Shown: one piece after another, positions 1 through 8,807 of the stretch
Layout: the number at the start of each line of letters is the position of its first letter
Numbering within the stretch: the first letter of the stretch is position 1
NCBI GenBank assembly: GCA_963780655.1
Contig: CAWACP010000003.1
Coordinates: forward strand, 1,178,001 to 1,242,000
Origin: CAWACP01 sp963780655
GTDB taxonomy: Bacteria; Acidobacteriota; Terriglobia; Bryobacterales; Bryobacteraceae
Length of the DNA: 64,000 nt
Reading direction: 5' to 3'
Made by a program: the position numbers and the translations under genes
The notes under the pieces: model-generated
The model's database searches: none
Seen by the model: only the letters and a program-made list of their open reading frames with translations
What the model was told of the DNA's origin: nothing

Positions 1-2
1 AT

Positions 3-209
3 CGCTACGAGCAGTTCCGCCCTGCATATCGCTATGGCCATGCTCTGGGCGACGGCGACGGCGCCCCGCACGAGACCCGCGCCTGGACAGAAATCGAACA
101 TGAGGTGCGCGCGGATTGGGAGAATCGCAACCCGCATACGTGGGAGCAGGTGAAGGAAGCGATTCATTACGCCTGGGAAAACGCGCGAGCCCGCCGGGGA
201 GCGAACTAA
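3..209 (+). CDS. C-terminal fragment of a hypothetical protein
   Basis: The reading frame is open from the left edge of the window and ends at TAA 207-209, so only the last 68 residues are visible. The tail is rich in aromatic and charged residues (YEQFRPAYRYGHALG near the start, then HTWEQVKEAIHYAWENAR). I recognise this style from short uncharacterised bacterial proteins, but I cannot name a function. Its stop touches the ATG of the L,D-transpeptidase at 210, so the two may be cotranscribed. The start lies outside the window. Confidence 0.55.
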   Translation, partial: RYEQFRPAYRYGHALGDGDGAPHETRAWTEIEHEVRADWENRNPHTWEQVKEAIHYAWENARARRGAN

Positions 210-1334
210 ATGAGGCGTGCGGCCGCGCTCGGGTTCCTGCTCGCAGTGGGCGCCGGCGCCGTGGTACATCCAAAAGCAGCGCACTCGAAAGCAGCGCAAC
301 ATCGTCGGGCGCAGCCTCCGCCCCCGAAGTTCGATCCCGCCGTGGTGAACAATCCGGCCACCCAGGATCAGCTTGGCCCTGGGGCGAACGGGTCTGCCGT
401 GCTGCGCGCGGAAATCCTCCTCGACAGGGTGCACTTCTCGCCCGGCGAAATCGACGGCCGCTGGGGCGCGAATCTCGAGGGAGCCGTGCGAGCCTTCCAG
501 ACCGCCCACGGCGTCAACGCATCGGGCGTCATCGACACGGCAACGTGGCAGGCGCTGAACAGCGCGCAGAATCCTCAGCCCAATGCCGTGCAAAATGCCC
601 CGCCGCCCATCACCGTCCAGCAGAACGGCGCCGCCGCTCCCGCTGCCCAGCCTCCGCCGGCCGGAGGCGACCGCCCTCCGCTTGTGCAGTACACTATCGC
701 GCCACAGGACACCACGGGGCCATTCGAAAAAGTCCCGCCGAAGATGCTCGACCAGGCGAAGCTGCATTACCTGGGTTACGAGTCGCCGCTGGAAGAGCTC
801 GCCGAACGGTTTCATTCCAGCCCTCGTCTGCTGAAGGCGCTGAACCCGGACAAGGATTTCAGCAAAGCGGGCGAATCCATCGAAGTGCCCGATGTACAGC
901 GCATTCCGCTCGACGCAACGCAGGTGACGCACGTTGTCGTGAAGGCCGATTGTGGGTGCGTGGAAGCTGCCGATGCGCAGGGACGCGTGCTGGCGCATTA
1001 TCCGGCCACCATGGGGAGCACGCACGATCCTCTGCCGCTCGGCGAGTATCACTTGCAGAAGCCTGACCTGAATCCGGTGTTCCATTACGATCCCAGCTTG
1101 TTCTGGAATGCCACGGACAGCCATGGAGCGAAGATCGCGCCCGGTCCGAACAACCCTGTCGGCCTGTGCTGGATCGGCCTCGACAAGAAACACTACGGCA
1201 TCCACGGCACGCCCGACCCGGCGCTCATCGGCAAGAGCTTTTCGCACGGTTGTATACGGCTCACCAACTGGGATGTCCTTGACCTTGCCAACCTGGTGAA
1301 GCCGGGTATGGACACCGTTCTGCAGCAGAGTTGA
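210..1334 (+). CDS. L,D-transpeptidase with peptidoglycan-binding domain
   Basis: Exported cell-wall enzyme expected to form or modify L,D cross-links in peptidoglycan. An N-terminal signal sequence (about residues 1-26) is followed by a PG_binding_1 type repeat (about 52-112) and a Pro/Ala-rich linker. A C-terminal YkuD domain carries the hallmark YGIHGTP and SHGCIR motifs, with His346 and catalytic Cys348 visible. The length of 374 aa suits a YkuD protein with one binding repeat. The ATG abuts the preceding stop, and a GTG-started M23 peptidase follows after 3 bp, so the two envelope enzymes probably form one operon. The specific substrate cannot be read from the sequence. Confidence 0.9.
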   Translation: MRRAAALGFLLAVGAGAVVHPKAAHSKAAQHRRAQPPPPKFDPAVVNNPATQDQLGPGANGSAVLRAEILLDRVHFSPGEIDGRWGANLEGAVRAFQTAHGVNASGVIDTATWQALNSAQNPQPNAVQNAPPPITVQQNGAAAPAAQPPPAGGDRPPLVQYTIAPQDTTGPFEKVPPKMLDQAKLHYLGYESPLEELAERFHSSPRLLKALNPDKDFSKAGESIEVPDVQRIPLDATQVTHVVVKADCGCVEAADAQGRVLAHYPATMGSTHDPLPLGEYHLQKPDLNPVFHYDPSLFWNATDSHGAKIAPGPNNPVGLCWIGLDKKHYGIHGTPDPALIGKSFSHGCIRLTNWDVLDLANLVKPGMDTVLQQS

Positions 1335-1337
1335 TTC

Positions 1338-2006
1338 GTGCGCTTCGTTATTGCCTTCACTGCTGTCGTCCTGTGCGGCGCGGCCGCGTATTACGCGGGG
1401 TGGCGTCACGGTCTCGCGGCTGGGCCGGATGCATCTCAGCAGGCGCACGTTCCCTCGGCGCCGCCGGCGCAAGCCCCCGCTCAGCAGCCCCTCATCCCGC
1501 TTCCGCCCCCCGATCTACGGCAATCCGCGCCGGAGCAGGGCATCACTAGCGATTACGATGTCCTGAAACGCGAGGTGACGACGCTGCCCATTGCGGGGCT
1601 GCATAGCGATCAGGTGCAGGACACCTTCAATCAGTCGCGCGGGAACGGCGAGCGGCGGCATGAGGCGACGGATATCCTCGCGCCTCGCGGCACTCCTGTT
1701 CTGGCGGTCGCTGACGGAACCATTGTGAAGCTGTTTCTGAGCAAGCCTGGCGGTATCACCATCTACGAATTCGATCCTCGGAACGTCTACTGCTTCTACT
1801 ACGCGCATCTTGACCGTTATGCGCCCGGCCTCACCGAAGGGATGCGCGTCACACACGGCCAGGTGATCGGGTATGTGGGAACCACCGGGAACGCCGGCAA
1901 TACGCCGCATCTGCACCTCGCCATTTCCCGATTGACGCAGGACCAGCACTGGTGGCAGAGCACCCCCATCAACCCGTATCCGTTGTTGATGAATCTCTTT
2001 CAGTGA
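1338..2006 (+). CDS. M23 family metallopeptidase
   Basis: Predicted zinc peptidase of the LytM/M23 type acting on peptidoglycan cross-bridges or stems. An N-terminal hydrophobic segment (about residues 1-20) looks like a signal anchor, followed by a Pro/Gln-rich periplasmic linker. The catalytic set is complete: His108 and Asp112 in RRHEATDI, then His191 and His193 in HLHLAIS. I chose the GTG at 1338 because it lies 3 bp after the L,D-transpeptidase stop and begins the hydrophobic segment. With 222 aa it is a compact single-domain member. Together with the upstream transpeptidase it makes a cell-wall remodelling pair. Confidence 0.88.
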   Translation: MRFVIAFTAVVLCGAAAYYAGWRHGLAAGPDASQQAHVPSAPPAQAPAQQPLIPLPPPDLRQSAPEQGITSDYDVLKREVTTLPIAGLHSDQVQDTFNQSRGNGERRHEATDILAPRGTPVLAVADGTIVKLFLSKPGGITIYEFDPRNVYCFYYAHLDRYAPGLTEGMRVTHGQVIGYVGTTGNAGNTPHLHLAISRLTQDQHWWQSTPINPYPLLMNLFQ

Positions 2007-2028
2007 AGTTACGTGCAGGCTGAAGCCC

Positions 2029-2238
2029 AATGCCATATAGTTTTCCCGCTTTCGAACACCTGGCCGATGTGGGGCGGGCGCCCTCGCCCGCGGCCGGCGC
2101 CCCCGCCGGCCTGCTCCCATACGCGACAACTCTACTCTCCGCGCGGCCAGCGGGGCCGGGAGGCCCCGCGCAGGCCGGGGGGCCTGCCCCACAAAAAGGG
2201 ACTTCGACTCAGCTCGCCGTCGAAAACTATATGGCATT
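2029..2238. repeat. Inverted-repeat-bounded intergenic element
   Basis: A perfect 17-bp inverted repeat (2029-2045 and 2222-2238, core ATGCCATATAGTTTTC) encloses about 175 bp of extremely GC-rich sequence. Inside is a second, larger palindrome from GTGGGGCGGGC (about 2069) to GCCTGCCCCAC (about 2182-2192), the same family as the repeat at 6561-6655. No credible gene lies within. It fills the gap between the M23 gene and the IS91-like element. A small MITE-like insertion is possible, but no target duplication is evident. Confidence 0.6.
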
Positions 2239-2375
2239 GAACTAAACCGCTTCGCGGTAGCTCATCCCCGAACTTTCCATAGTTGACGTTCCGCCGGAAT
2301 TCGCAGGGGCTCCCATCTGGAGAACCATGGTGTTGGTGTTCGCAGCACCGAACCATTCCAGAAGGGAGTTGCCCC

Positions 2376-3234
2376 ATGAATCCACTTCGTCAACGCATGA
2401 TCGAAGACATGCAGGTGCGCCATCTGGCGCCCAAAACTCAATCGTCCTACCAGCAGCAGGTCGCCGCGTTCGCGCGTTATTTCGGCAAGTCGCCCGAACT
2501 GCTGGGACCCGAACAGATCCGCACCTATCAACTGTACCTGACGCAGAAAGGCCTCTCGGCCGCCAGCCTTATCGTGGCCACCTCGGCGCTTCGCTTTCTC
2601 TACCGCGTCACTCTGCAGCGGCCCTGGAGTATCGACCGGATTCCTTTTGCCCAAAGCCCCACAAAAATTGCCGGCGATCCTCAGTCGCGAGGAAGTCGCC
2701 CGTTTACTCGCAGCCCTCACCGACGCCGGCCAGCACGCGGTTCTGAGCACCGCTTACGCCACCGGACTTCGTCTTTCCGAACTCACTCACCTGCGCGTCA
2801 GCGATATCGACAGCCAGCGCATGACCATTCGCGTCGAGCAGGGCAAAGGACAAAAGGACCGCTATGTCATGCTGTCCGAGCGGCTGCTCCCGGAGTTGCG
2901 CGCCTGGTGGAAGCAGACGCGCTCGCGGCGCTGGCTGTTCCCGGGAGCCCGCCCCGACGAGCCCATCTCGCAGGGAGCCATCCAGAAGGCCTGCCGGCAG
3001 GCACGGCAGCGCGCGGGCATCGACAAGCACGTCACTCCGCATAGTCTGCGCCACGCCTTCGCCACTCATCTGCTGGAAGCGGGAACCGATCTCCGCATTA
3101 TCCAGTTGCTGCTCGGCCAGCGCAGCCTGAACACCACCGCCCGCTACCTGAAGATGGCCGCCACTACGGTCTGCGCGGCCGTCAGCCCGCTCGATCTGCT
3201 GCCCGGATCCGAACCTGCGCAACCGTCGCGCTGA
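2376..3234 (+). pseudogene. Frameshifted tyrosine recombinase of the IS91-like element
   Basis: An N-terminal SAM-like DNA-binding half (MNPLRQRMIEDMQVRHLAP onward) reads in one frame from ATG 2376, which has a GAAGGGAG ribosome site. The catalytic half continues in the next frame from about 2650. The frames join cleanly if one C is removed from the CCC in TTTTGCCCAAAGC (about 2649-2651), giving about 285 aa, normal for this family. The catalytic half shows the Arg in TGLRLSEL, HSLRH, and the Tyr in TARYLK. The usual LGH motif reads LGQ, so the second His is replaced by Gln. The gene is therefore broken as written, unless the extra base is a sequencing error or is bypassed by ribosomal slippage. 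Confidence 0.8.
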
Positions 3235-3241
3235 AGTATCC

Positions 3242-4429
3242 GTGCCCCGCCCCCCGCTGGAAGTGACGGACATTTTCCGCCGCTACGGAGAAACCTATCG
3301 TCAGAGCGCCTCGTTGTCGACCGCGCAACGGCGCGTCATGACCGCCATCGAAGTGTGCCGTACCGCGGCGCTGGGCGGACATCGCGAGCAGTGCGACCAA
3401 TGCGGCCACCAGCGTGTATCCTACAACTCCTGCCGCAACCGCCACTGCCCCAAATGCCAGTCGCTGGAACGCGCCGAGTGGATCGAAAAACGGCAGGCCG
3501 AACTCCTCGACTGCCCCTGCTTCCATGTCGTGTTCACCGTGCCCGAACCGCTCGCCGAAATCGCCTTCCAGAACAAGGAAGCGGTGTACGGCATTCTCTT
3601 TCGCGCCGCCGCCGAAACCCTGCGCACCATCGCCGCCGATCCCCAACACCGCGGAGCCGAGATCGGCTTCTTCTGCGTGTTACACACCTGGGGTCAGAAT
3701 CTGCTCCATCACCCTCATCTGCACTGCCTCGTGCCGGGCGGCGGACTCTCCCCCGATGGCCAGCGCTGGATCTCCTGCCGCCCCCGCTTCTTCCTTCCCG
3801 TCCGCGTGCTCAGCCGCCTGTTTCGCCGCCGCTTTCTCGAGGCCCTCGAAAAAGCTTTCGCCGCCGGCACGCTGAGTTTCTTCTCCGGTCTCCAAGCGCT
3901 CCGCAACCGCACCGACTTCCTGCGCTGTCTGGCCCGCACACGCCAGACCGAATGGGTGGTCTATGCCAAACCGCCCTTTGCCGGACCGCAGCAAGTGCTC
4001 GATTATGTGGGACGCTACACCCATCGCGTGGCCATCGCCAACCACCGCCTGCGCGACATGGAAAACGGCCGGGTAAGCTTTCTCTGGAAAGACTACCGCG
4101 ACGGTCAGCAGAAAACCCTCTCGCTCGCCGCCGCCGAGTTCATCCGCCGCTTTCTGCTCCACGTCCTGCCGAATCGTTTCCAGCGCATCCGCTACTACGG
4201 TTTCCTCGGCAACCGCCACCGCGAAGAAAAACTCGCTTTGTGCCGTCGTCTGCTGAACATGCCCCCGGCGCCCAGGCCGGCGCAGGTTCCTCCCGATTAC
4301 CGGGACCGCTGCGAGCAACTCACCGGCGTTTCCCTGCGCCAGTGCCCCATCTGCCGCTCCGGCGCCATGCGGGTGATCGAGATCCTCTCCGCTATGGGAA
4401 AACAACCCGCAGTTGCGGACACCTCATGA
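3242..4429 (+). CDS. IS91 family transposase (HUH type)
   Basis: Rolling-circle transposase of the IS91/IS801 group. The N-terminal third holds a zinc-binding domain with ordered cysteines (CDQCGHQRVSYNSCRNRHCPKC). The HUH metal-binding motif appears as HPHLHC near residue 160, and a tyrosine-bearing catalytic stretch as YVGRYTHRVAI near 260. A second CxxC (CPIC) lies close to the C terminus. The length of 395 aa is typical. The GTG at 3242 was chosen because it lies 7 bp after the recombinase stop and gives the expected N terminus. Unlike its companion, this gene is intact. Confidence 0.92.
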   Translation: MPRPPLEVTDIFRRYGETYRQSASLSTAQRRVMTAIEVCRTAALGGHREQCDQCGHQRVSYNSCRNRHCPKCQSLERAEWIEKRQAELLDCPCFHVVFTVPEPLAEIAFQNKEAVYGILFRAAAETLRTIAADPQHRGAEIGFFCVLHTWGQNLLHHPHLHCLVPGGGLSPDGQRWISCRPRFFLPVRVLSRLFRRRFLEALEKAFAAGTLSFFSGLQALRNRTDFLRCLARTRQTEWVVYAKPPFAGPQQVLDYVGRYTHRVAIANHRLRDMENGRVSFLWKDYRDGQQKTLSLAAAEFIRRFLLHVLPNRFQRIRYYGFLGNRHREEKLALCRRLLNMPPAPRPAQVPPDYRDRCEQLTGVSLRQCPICRSGAMRVIEILSAMGKQPAVADTS

Positions 4430-4686
4430 AACCAGTGCTCATCGGCGCAAACTCGGCCCGTTCATCCCGCCCGGGCCCGCGCCGCAGTGTCTCTGCCGCG
4501 CCTGCCTTCACCAATCCCGCGAACATTCTCCGACCCAGCGGCAGTTTTGGGACCCATCGACCGCCCGCTCGTCCCCGACCCGAATGCCCGATCACCGCGA
4601 CTGTCCTGCTTCCACACTCACGCAAGAGGCGCCCCGCGCATTCCAACCCCATAGCTCCCGGCACTGCCCGGCGGTTCAGTTCAATC

Positions 4687-4765
4687 GGTTTTTAGCTCAC
4701 CGTTGCGGCGCTCAACTTCTTCGCCCACCCCAGCTCTTTCCCGCCGCAACGCTAAGCTAAAAACC
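4687..4765. repeat. Hairpin at the right end of the IS91-like element
   Basis: Two 24-bp arms (4687-4710 and 4742-4765) match in inverted orientation at 22 of 24 positions. Each arm carries GGTTTTTAGCT and CGTTGCGGCG around a variable centre, and the loop is 31 bp. Position and structure suit a subterminal hairpin of an IS91-like element, but it could also act as a transcription terminator. The 257 bp between the transposase stop and this hairpin hold no convincing gene. Confidence 0.6.
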
Positions 4766-4769
4766 CTCT

Positions 4770-4830
4770 GCATTAGGCTGAAGCCTGCTCTGCTTCCGAT
4801 CGAGAACAGTAGAGCAGCTTTCAGCCTGCA
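4770..4830. repeat. REP-like palindrome pair
   Basis: Two copies of a short palindromic repeat face each other. The direct copy is TAGGCTGAAGCCTGCTCTGC around 4773-4792, and the inverted copy is AGTAGAGCAGCTTTCAGCC around 4809-4827. The same unit recurs at 18338, 19651, 28597 and 57231. The back-to-back arrangement resembles BIME-type REP pairs. It separates the IS from the next gene. Confidence 0.7.
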
Positions 4831-4898
4831 TCGTTCCACCCGCGCTGAATTGAAGCGGTGCGCCACGTGGAATCCTTTCTGCGTTCTATCATCGAAGC

Positions 4899-6557
4899 GT
4901 GGTTCGCTGTATTGCTCTGCTCTGCTCTCTGCCGCTGCTCGCTGCGGCGGACGGCCGTTGGGTCATGTACCGCTCCGGTCCGTTCACCGTTTCCACGGAT
5001 GCCGGCGACAAGGCCGCGCGGGATAAGCTCGATCAATTCGAACAGTTCCGCTACGCCACCGGGCAGATGCTGGGGAAAAAGGACCTGCAGTTCATGTGGG
5101 CGGTCCGCGTGGTCGTGTTCAAAACCGGCGAACTGAGCGCGCCGTCCACGAAACTGGAACTCAGCCGCGATTGCTGGATGGCCGCCTTCAGCGAAAAAGA
5201 TCCGCTCAGCGATGCGTTCAGGCTTTCGCTGGCGCGGCATCTGCTGGACGAGAATACTCGCAAGCTCCCCGATGCCGAAGAGAACGGCCTTCTGCTGTTG
5301 CTTTCCACGCTCGACATCGCCGTGAACCGCATCACCGTCGGCCGTCCGCCAGCCGAGCACCCGCGCGACTGGGCTCGCCTGCAGATGCTCGCGACTGACG
5401 AGAACACCGCCGGCGAGTTGCACATCTTTCTTTCGAATCTTGAACAGGGCGGCGACATTGAGGCCGCCTGCCACAACGCGTTTCGCATGAAAGCGAGCGA
5501 ACTGGAGAAGCGCCTCGATGCTTACATCGCCGCAGGCGATTACCGCACCCTGACGTATTCCGGCGCCACCATCGACCCCGCGCGCGACTTCCACTTCGAG
5601 CACCTGGACCCGGATGAAGTGAAGCTGCTGCTGGCCGATTATCAGCTCTCCATCGGATCGCCAAAAGCCGCGGCCATGTATCAGGAACTGCACGGCGCGG
5701 ATGCCGAGGAAGGTCAGGGCCTCGCGGCGCTCGCTGCCGGCGACAAGGCGGCCGCGCAGAAGCATTTCGCCGACGCTATCGCGCACGGCGCCAAAGGAGC
5801 GCGCGCGTGGTACGAGGCCGGGCGCCTCGAAACGTCGGCCGACAAGAAACGGACAGACCTCGACAAAGCCGCCGAGCTGAACACGAAGTGGCCCGATCCG
5901 TTTCTGCGGCTGGCCGAGACAGAGCCCGGTCCCGTGCGGCGCACGTTCTGGCTGAAGAAGGCGGCAGCGGTCTCGCCGCGCGATATCGCTTTGTGGAAGG
6001 AACTGGCGAAATCGGCGATGGAAGCCGAGCAGTATGCGGACGCAGCGCGCGCCTGGGCGATGGCCGAGGCTGCGGCCGGCAGCGATGTCGAACGCCGGGC
6101 CATTCGCGACGAGCGGATGGTATCGGAGCAGGCGCGTCTGGATGCACAGGACGCCGAACGCAAGCGCAAAATCGACGAGGAGCAGGCGGACGTCGAGCGC
6201 GTGCGGCAGGCTCACCTTGCCGAGATCCACGCAGCCGAAGCGGCGGCCAATGCGAAGCTGAATCCCGATGGCAAATTCTCGGGAGCGGGCGCAGTGCCAT
6301 GGTCCGATCTCGAAGAGAAAGGGCCGTCCGTGGATGGGACGTTCGAGCGTCTCGATTGCCTGGACACGCAAGGCAGGATGGTCATCAAAACGGCGCAGGG
6401 CAGGACCTTGCGTCTGCTGGTAGCCGATCGGTCAAAACTGGTGTGCGGGGTGCAGTCGCCAGTACATACCGTGCACGTAAGTTACACGCGGCGGGCGAGC
6501 CAGAAAACCGGTACCAGCGGCGACGTCACCGGCATCGAGTACCGTGATGCCAGGTAG
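4899..6557 (+). CDS. Secreted TPR-like hypothetical protein
   Basis: A protein of 552 aa with an N-terminal signal peptide (VRCIALLCSLPLLAAADG) starting at GTG 4899. The N-terminal half has a globular region (SGPFTVSTD, then LSRHLL-like helical text) common in acidobacterial secreted proteins. Residues about 245-420 are Ala-rich amphipathic helices arranged like TPR or Sel1 repeats. Residues about 395-445 are strongly charged and probably coiled coil. A small C-terminal beta domain (about 465-552) contains TAQGRTLRLLVADRSKLVCG. I know no named family for the whole. It stands alone between the REP pair and the repeat at 6561. Confidence 0.7.
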   Translation: MVRCIALLCSLPLLAAADGRWVMYRSGPFTVSTDAGDKAARDKLDQFEQFRYATGQMLGKKDLQFMWAVRVVVFKTGELSAPSTKLELSRDCWMAAFSEKDPLSDAFRLSLARHLLDENTRKLPDAEENGLLLLLSTLDIAVNRITVGRPPAEHPRDWARLQMLATDENTAGELHIFLSNLEQGGDIEAACHNAFRMKASELEKRLDAYIAAGDYRTLTYSGATIDPARDFHFEHLDPDEVKLLLADYQLSIGSPKAAAMYQELHGADAEEGQGLAALAAGDKAAAQKHFADAIAHGAKGARAWYEAGRLETSADKKRTDLDKAAELNTKWPDPFLRLAETEPGPVRRTFWLKKAAAVSPRDIALWKELAKSAMEAEQYADAARAWAMAEAAAGSDVERRAIRDERMVSEQARLDAQDAERKRKIDEEQADVERVRQAHLAEIHAAEAAANAKLNPDGKFSGAGAVPWSDLEEKGPSVDGTFERLDCLDTQGRMVIKTAQGRTLRLLVADRSKLVCGVQSPVHTVHVSYTRRASQKTGTSGDVTGIEYRDAR

Positions 6558-6560
6558 AGT

Positions 6561-6655
6561 TGTGGGGCAGGCCCCCGGCCTGCGGCGGGCGCCCCGCCCG
6601 CCAAGGTCGTGAAGGCCGACGAGGCGTCGGCCGCAGGCGAGGCGCCCGCCCCACA
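6561..6655. repeat. GC-rich palindromic repeat (TGTGGGGCAGGC family)
   Basis: The stretch begins TGTGGGGCAGGC and ends GCGCCCGCCCCACA, so its ends are near-complementary, with nested palindromes (GGCGGGCGCCCCGCCCGCC) inside. The same family is seen inside 2069-2192, and a short form occurs at 46219-46245. It lies in the gap between two genes and ends 4 bp before the GNAT start codon, so it may shape that gene's translation or act as a terminator for the gene before. Confidence 0.6.
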
Positions 6656-6659
6656 GGGA

Positions 6660-7073
6660 ATGATCCGCATTCGGCCCGCTACACCCGCCGACCTTCCCGC
6701 CATCGCCGAGATCCAGGACGCCGCCCCAGAAGCCGCACACTGGCCCGTCTCGGATTACCTCGCCTATGACTGCTCCGTCGCCGAAATCGCTGGTATTGTT
6801 GCCGGTTTTCTCGTCTGCCGCAGCGTCGCCCCCGGCGAGCGTGAAATCCTGAACCTCGCTGTCAGCCCCGAATTCCGGCGCCAGGGAATCGCCCGGGTGC
6901 TTCTGGAGAGTGAGACAGGAAACCGTAACGCGGTGCACTTTCTGGAGGTCCGAGCGTCAAATATGGTAGGGAGGAACTTCTACCGCTGCATGGGTTTCAC
7001 CGAGGCCGGCTTAAGGACCTCGTACTACGACAACCCACCTGAATCGGGGATTGTGATGAAGAGAGATTCATGA
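6660..7073 (+). CDS. GNAT family N-acetyltransferase
   Basis: Acetyl-CoA dependent acyltransferase of the RimI-like GNAT fold, 137 aa. Motif A is clear: EILNLAVSPEFRRQGIARVL with the RRQGIA pyrophosphate loop at about residues 73-78. It is followed by LEVRASN and FYRCMGF, typical of RimI-type enzymes that acetylate protein N termini or small substrates. An upstream in-frame GTG at 6609 would start inside a palindromic repeat, so the ATG at 6660 is preferred; it begins MIRIRPATPADL as in family members. The substrate cannot be told from sequence. Confidence 0.85.
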   Translation: MIRIRPATPADLPAIAEIQDAAPEAAHWPVSDYLAYDCSVAEIAGIVAGFLVCRSVAPGEREILNLAVSPEFRRQGIARVLLESETGNRNAVHFLEVRASNMVGRNFYRCMGFTEAGLRTSYYDNPPESGIVMKRDS

Positions 7074-7220
7074 TAGCGTAACAGTTGCAGGAGACCGGCA
7101 GCGGTCGAGTTTCACTCGTTCATGTACCTCATCCGTTCCCGCCGAGCAGACCCGGATCTGTTAAACCTTCTACCAAGTCGTATCGCCGGCGGGGCAATTC
7201 CACAAGGAGAACAAAGCCTG

Positions 7221-7457
7221 ATGGAGAATATGCAGGAAGATCTGAAGGCGCACCTGATGCAGACTAATGATGAGTTCCGCCGTTTGGCGGCTCAGCATTC
7301 GGACTATCACACGCAGCTCGAACACCTGGAGTCGAAGCCGCATCTCAGTCCACAGGAAGAAGTGGAAGAGCATCGGCTGAAGAAGCTCAAGCTGCACTGC
7401 AAAGACGAGATGAACAGGATCCTGAACCGCTACCGTACTACCCAGCAGGTTCACTGA
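7221..7457 (+). CDS. DUF465 (YdcH-like) family protein
   Basis: Small helical protein of 78 aa starting at ATG 7221 behind AAGGAGA (7204-7210). It shows the DUF465 signature: a Glu/His-rich helix (DEFRRLAAQHSDYHTQLEHL), the short break LSPQEEVEEHRLKKLKLHCK, and a basic second helix DEMNRILNRY. These proteins are common, small and poorly understood, probably antiparallel coiled coils. It is followed by a strong intrinsic terminator, so it is likely a short independent transcript. Confidence 0.85.
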   Translation: MENMQEDLKAHLMQTNDEFRRLAAQHSDYHTQLEHLESKPHLSPQEEVEEHRLKKLKLHCKDEMNRILNRYRTTQQVH

Positions 7458-7485
7458 GCATCGGTTGCGCCAGCTTCGTTTTCAG

Positions 7486-7527
7486 GAGCCCGGTCCGGCT
7501 GTAGCCGAACCGGGCTTCGTGTTTTTT
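7486..7527 (+). terminator. Rho-independent terminator
   Basis: The arms GCCCGGT (7488-7494) and ACCGGGC (7509-7515) flank a second short stem CCGGC/GCCG. The hairpin is followed by TTCGTG and six T residues (7522-7527). It lies directly after the DUF465 gene and 33 bp before the aminopeptidase. Confidence 0.85.
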
Positions 7528-7559
7528 GGCAAGGCTCCCCGGCCGATATACTGCTACCA

Positions 7560-8807
7560 ATGGGCCGTTTCATCCCGCGGACGCTCGTCCTCTGTCTGGG
7601 CCTCTCGCTCATCGCCTCCGCGGCCATCCCGCAGAGTGAGTTCGCCGAGCGGCGCGCTAAGCTGCAGAAAGACCTCGACGGAACACTGGTGCTCTTCGGC
7701 CGCACCGACAGCGGTGAGGGTCTCAACGGGTTCCAGCAGGAGCCGAATTTCTACTACCTCACCGGCTGGACCGAGCCCGCGGCCATCGCGCTGTTCACAA
7801 AATCTTCGGCCATTCTGTTCCTTCCCCACCACGACGAAAAAATCGAGCGCTATACCGGCCGCCATCTTTCCGCCGACGATCCGGAAACGCGTGCGCGCAG
7901 CGGGTTCGAAGCCGTGCTTCCCGTGGAGCGCTTCGAATCGGAGCTGGGCAAAGCGCTGGCGACCTCCGAACGTGTGTACGGGTTGCCGAACGACCCCGCT
8001 GCCGCGAAACTGAAGGCCCTCGCGCCCTTCCGCACCGTTCACGACGGCGGGCCGATGATCGCCGCGTTGCGCGTGAAGAAGTCGCCGGCCGAACTGACCG
8101 CCATCCAGCACGCCACCGACGTGAGCGTTCAGGCCCACGAAGCGGCGTGGAAACGCATGAAGCCGGGCATGTACGAATTTCAGCTCGCCGCCGTTTTATC
8201 CGAAGTAACTCTGGACAGCGGGTGCGAGCGCTTTGCCTATGCGCCCATCGTTGGGGCGGGCCCGAACGGCGCCGTGCTCCACTACGATGCCGACCGCCGC
8301 CGCATGGACGCGGGCGAGCTTGTGGTGGTGGACGCGGCCGCCGAGTGCGCCGCTTATGCCAGCGACATCACCCGCACGGTGCCGGTGAACGGAAAATTCA
8401 CGCCTCGCCAGCTCGAGCTCTACGACATCGTGCTGGCGGCGCAGAAGGCGGGCATCGCCGCGGTGAAGCCCGGCGTGCCGTTCTGGACCGGCGATGACAG
8501 TCCTGACGCGGCTGCGCGCAAATATATCGAGACCCACGGCAAGGATCTGCGCGGCGAATCGCTCGGCAAATATTTCACCCACAAAATCGGACACTGCGTC
8601 GGTCTGGAGGTGCACGACCCGCCCATGCCGCCGGAGAAGCTGGAAGCCGGAATGGTGATCACCATCGAACCAGGCGTGTACATCCCCGAGGAAGGAATCG
8701 GCATTCGCATCGAAGACGTCGTGCTGGTGACGGACAAAGGGGCTCGCGTCCTGAGCGAGGCGCTGCCGAAGGAACCCGCTGAGATTGAAAAGGCTCTGGC
8801 AAAATAG
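7560..8807 (+). CDS. Xaa-Pro aminopeptidase (M24 family), exported
   Basis: Dimetal aminopeptidase removing N-terminal residues before proline. A signal peptide (about residues 1-20) indicates export. An AMP_N type domain (about 22-150) contains GFQQEPNFYYLTG, and is followed by the pita-bread M24 domain. All five metal ligands are visible: Asp258, Asp269 (SDITRTV), His345 (GHCVGLEVHDPP), Glu370 (ITIEPGVY) and Glu385 (IRIEDV). With 415 aa it has normal PepP-like length. The downstream histidine kinase begins inside its 3' end with a 23-bp overlap, implying coupled translation. Confidence 0.92.
   Translation: MGRFIPRTLVLCLGLSLIASAAIPQSEFAERRAKLQKDLDGTLVLFGRTDSGEGLNGFQQEPNFYYLTGWTEPAAIALFTKSSAILFLPHHDEKIERYTGRHLSADDPETRARSGFEAVLPVERFESELGKALATSERVYGLPNDPAAAKLKALAPFRTVHDGGPMIAALRVKKSPAELTAIQHATDVSVQAHEAAWKRMKPGMYEFQLAAVLSEVTLDSGCERFAYAPIVGAGPNGAVLHYDADRRRMDAGELVVVDAAAECAAYASDITRTVPVNGKFTPRQLELYDIVLAAQKAGIAAVKPGVPFWTGDDSPDAAARKYIETHGKDLRGESLGKYFTHKIGHCVGLEVHDPPMPPEKLEAGMVITIEPGVYIPEEGIGIRIEDVVLVTDKGARVLSEALPKEPAEIEKALAK

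Larger units (their letters stand above)
2240..4765 (+). mobile_element. IS91-like insertion element with tyrosine recombinase companion
   Basis: A tyrosine recombinase gene (frameshifted) and an HUH transposase of the IS91/IS801 type lie head to tail 7 bp apart, which is the known two-gene layout of several IS91-like elements. The right side ends near a strong hairpin at 4687-4765, of the kind expected at an origin or terminus end for rolling-circle transposition. The left end lies somewhere between 2239 and 2330, where the sequence GAACCATGGTGTTGGTG precedes the first gene. Exact ends are uncertain because these elements lack terminal inverted repeats and make no target duplications. Confidence 0.65.
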
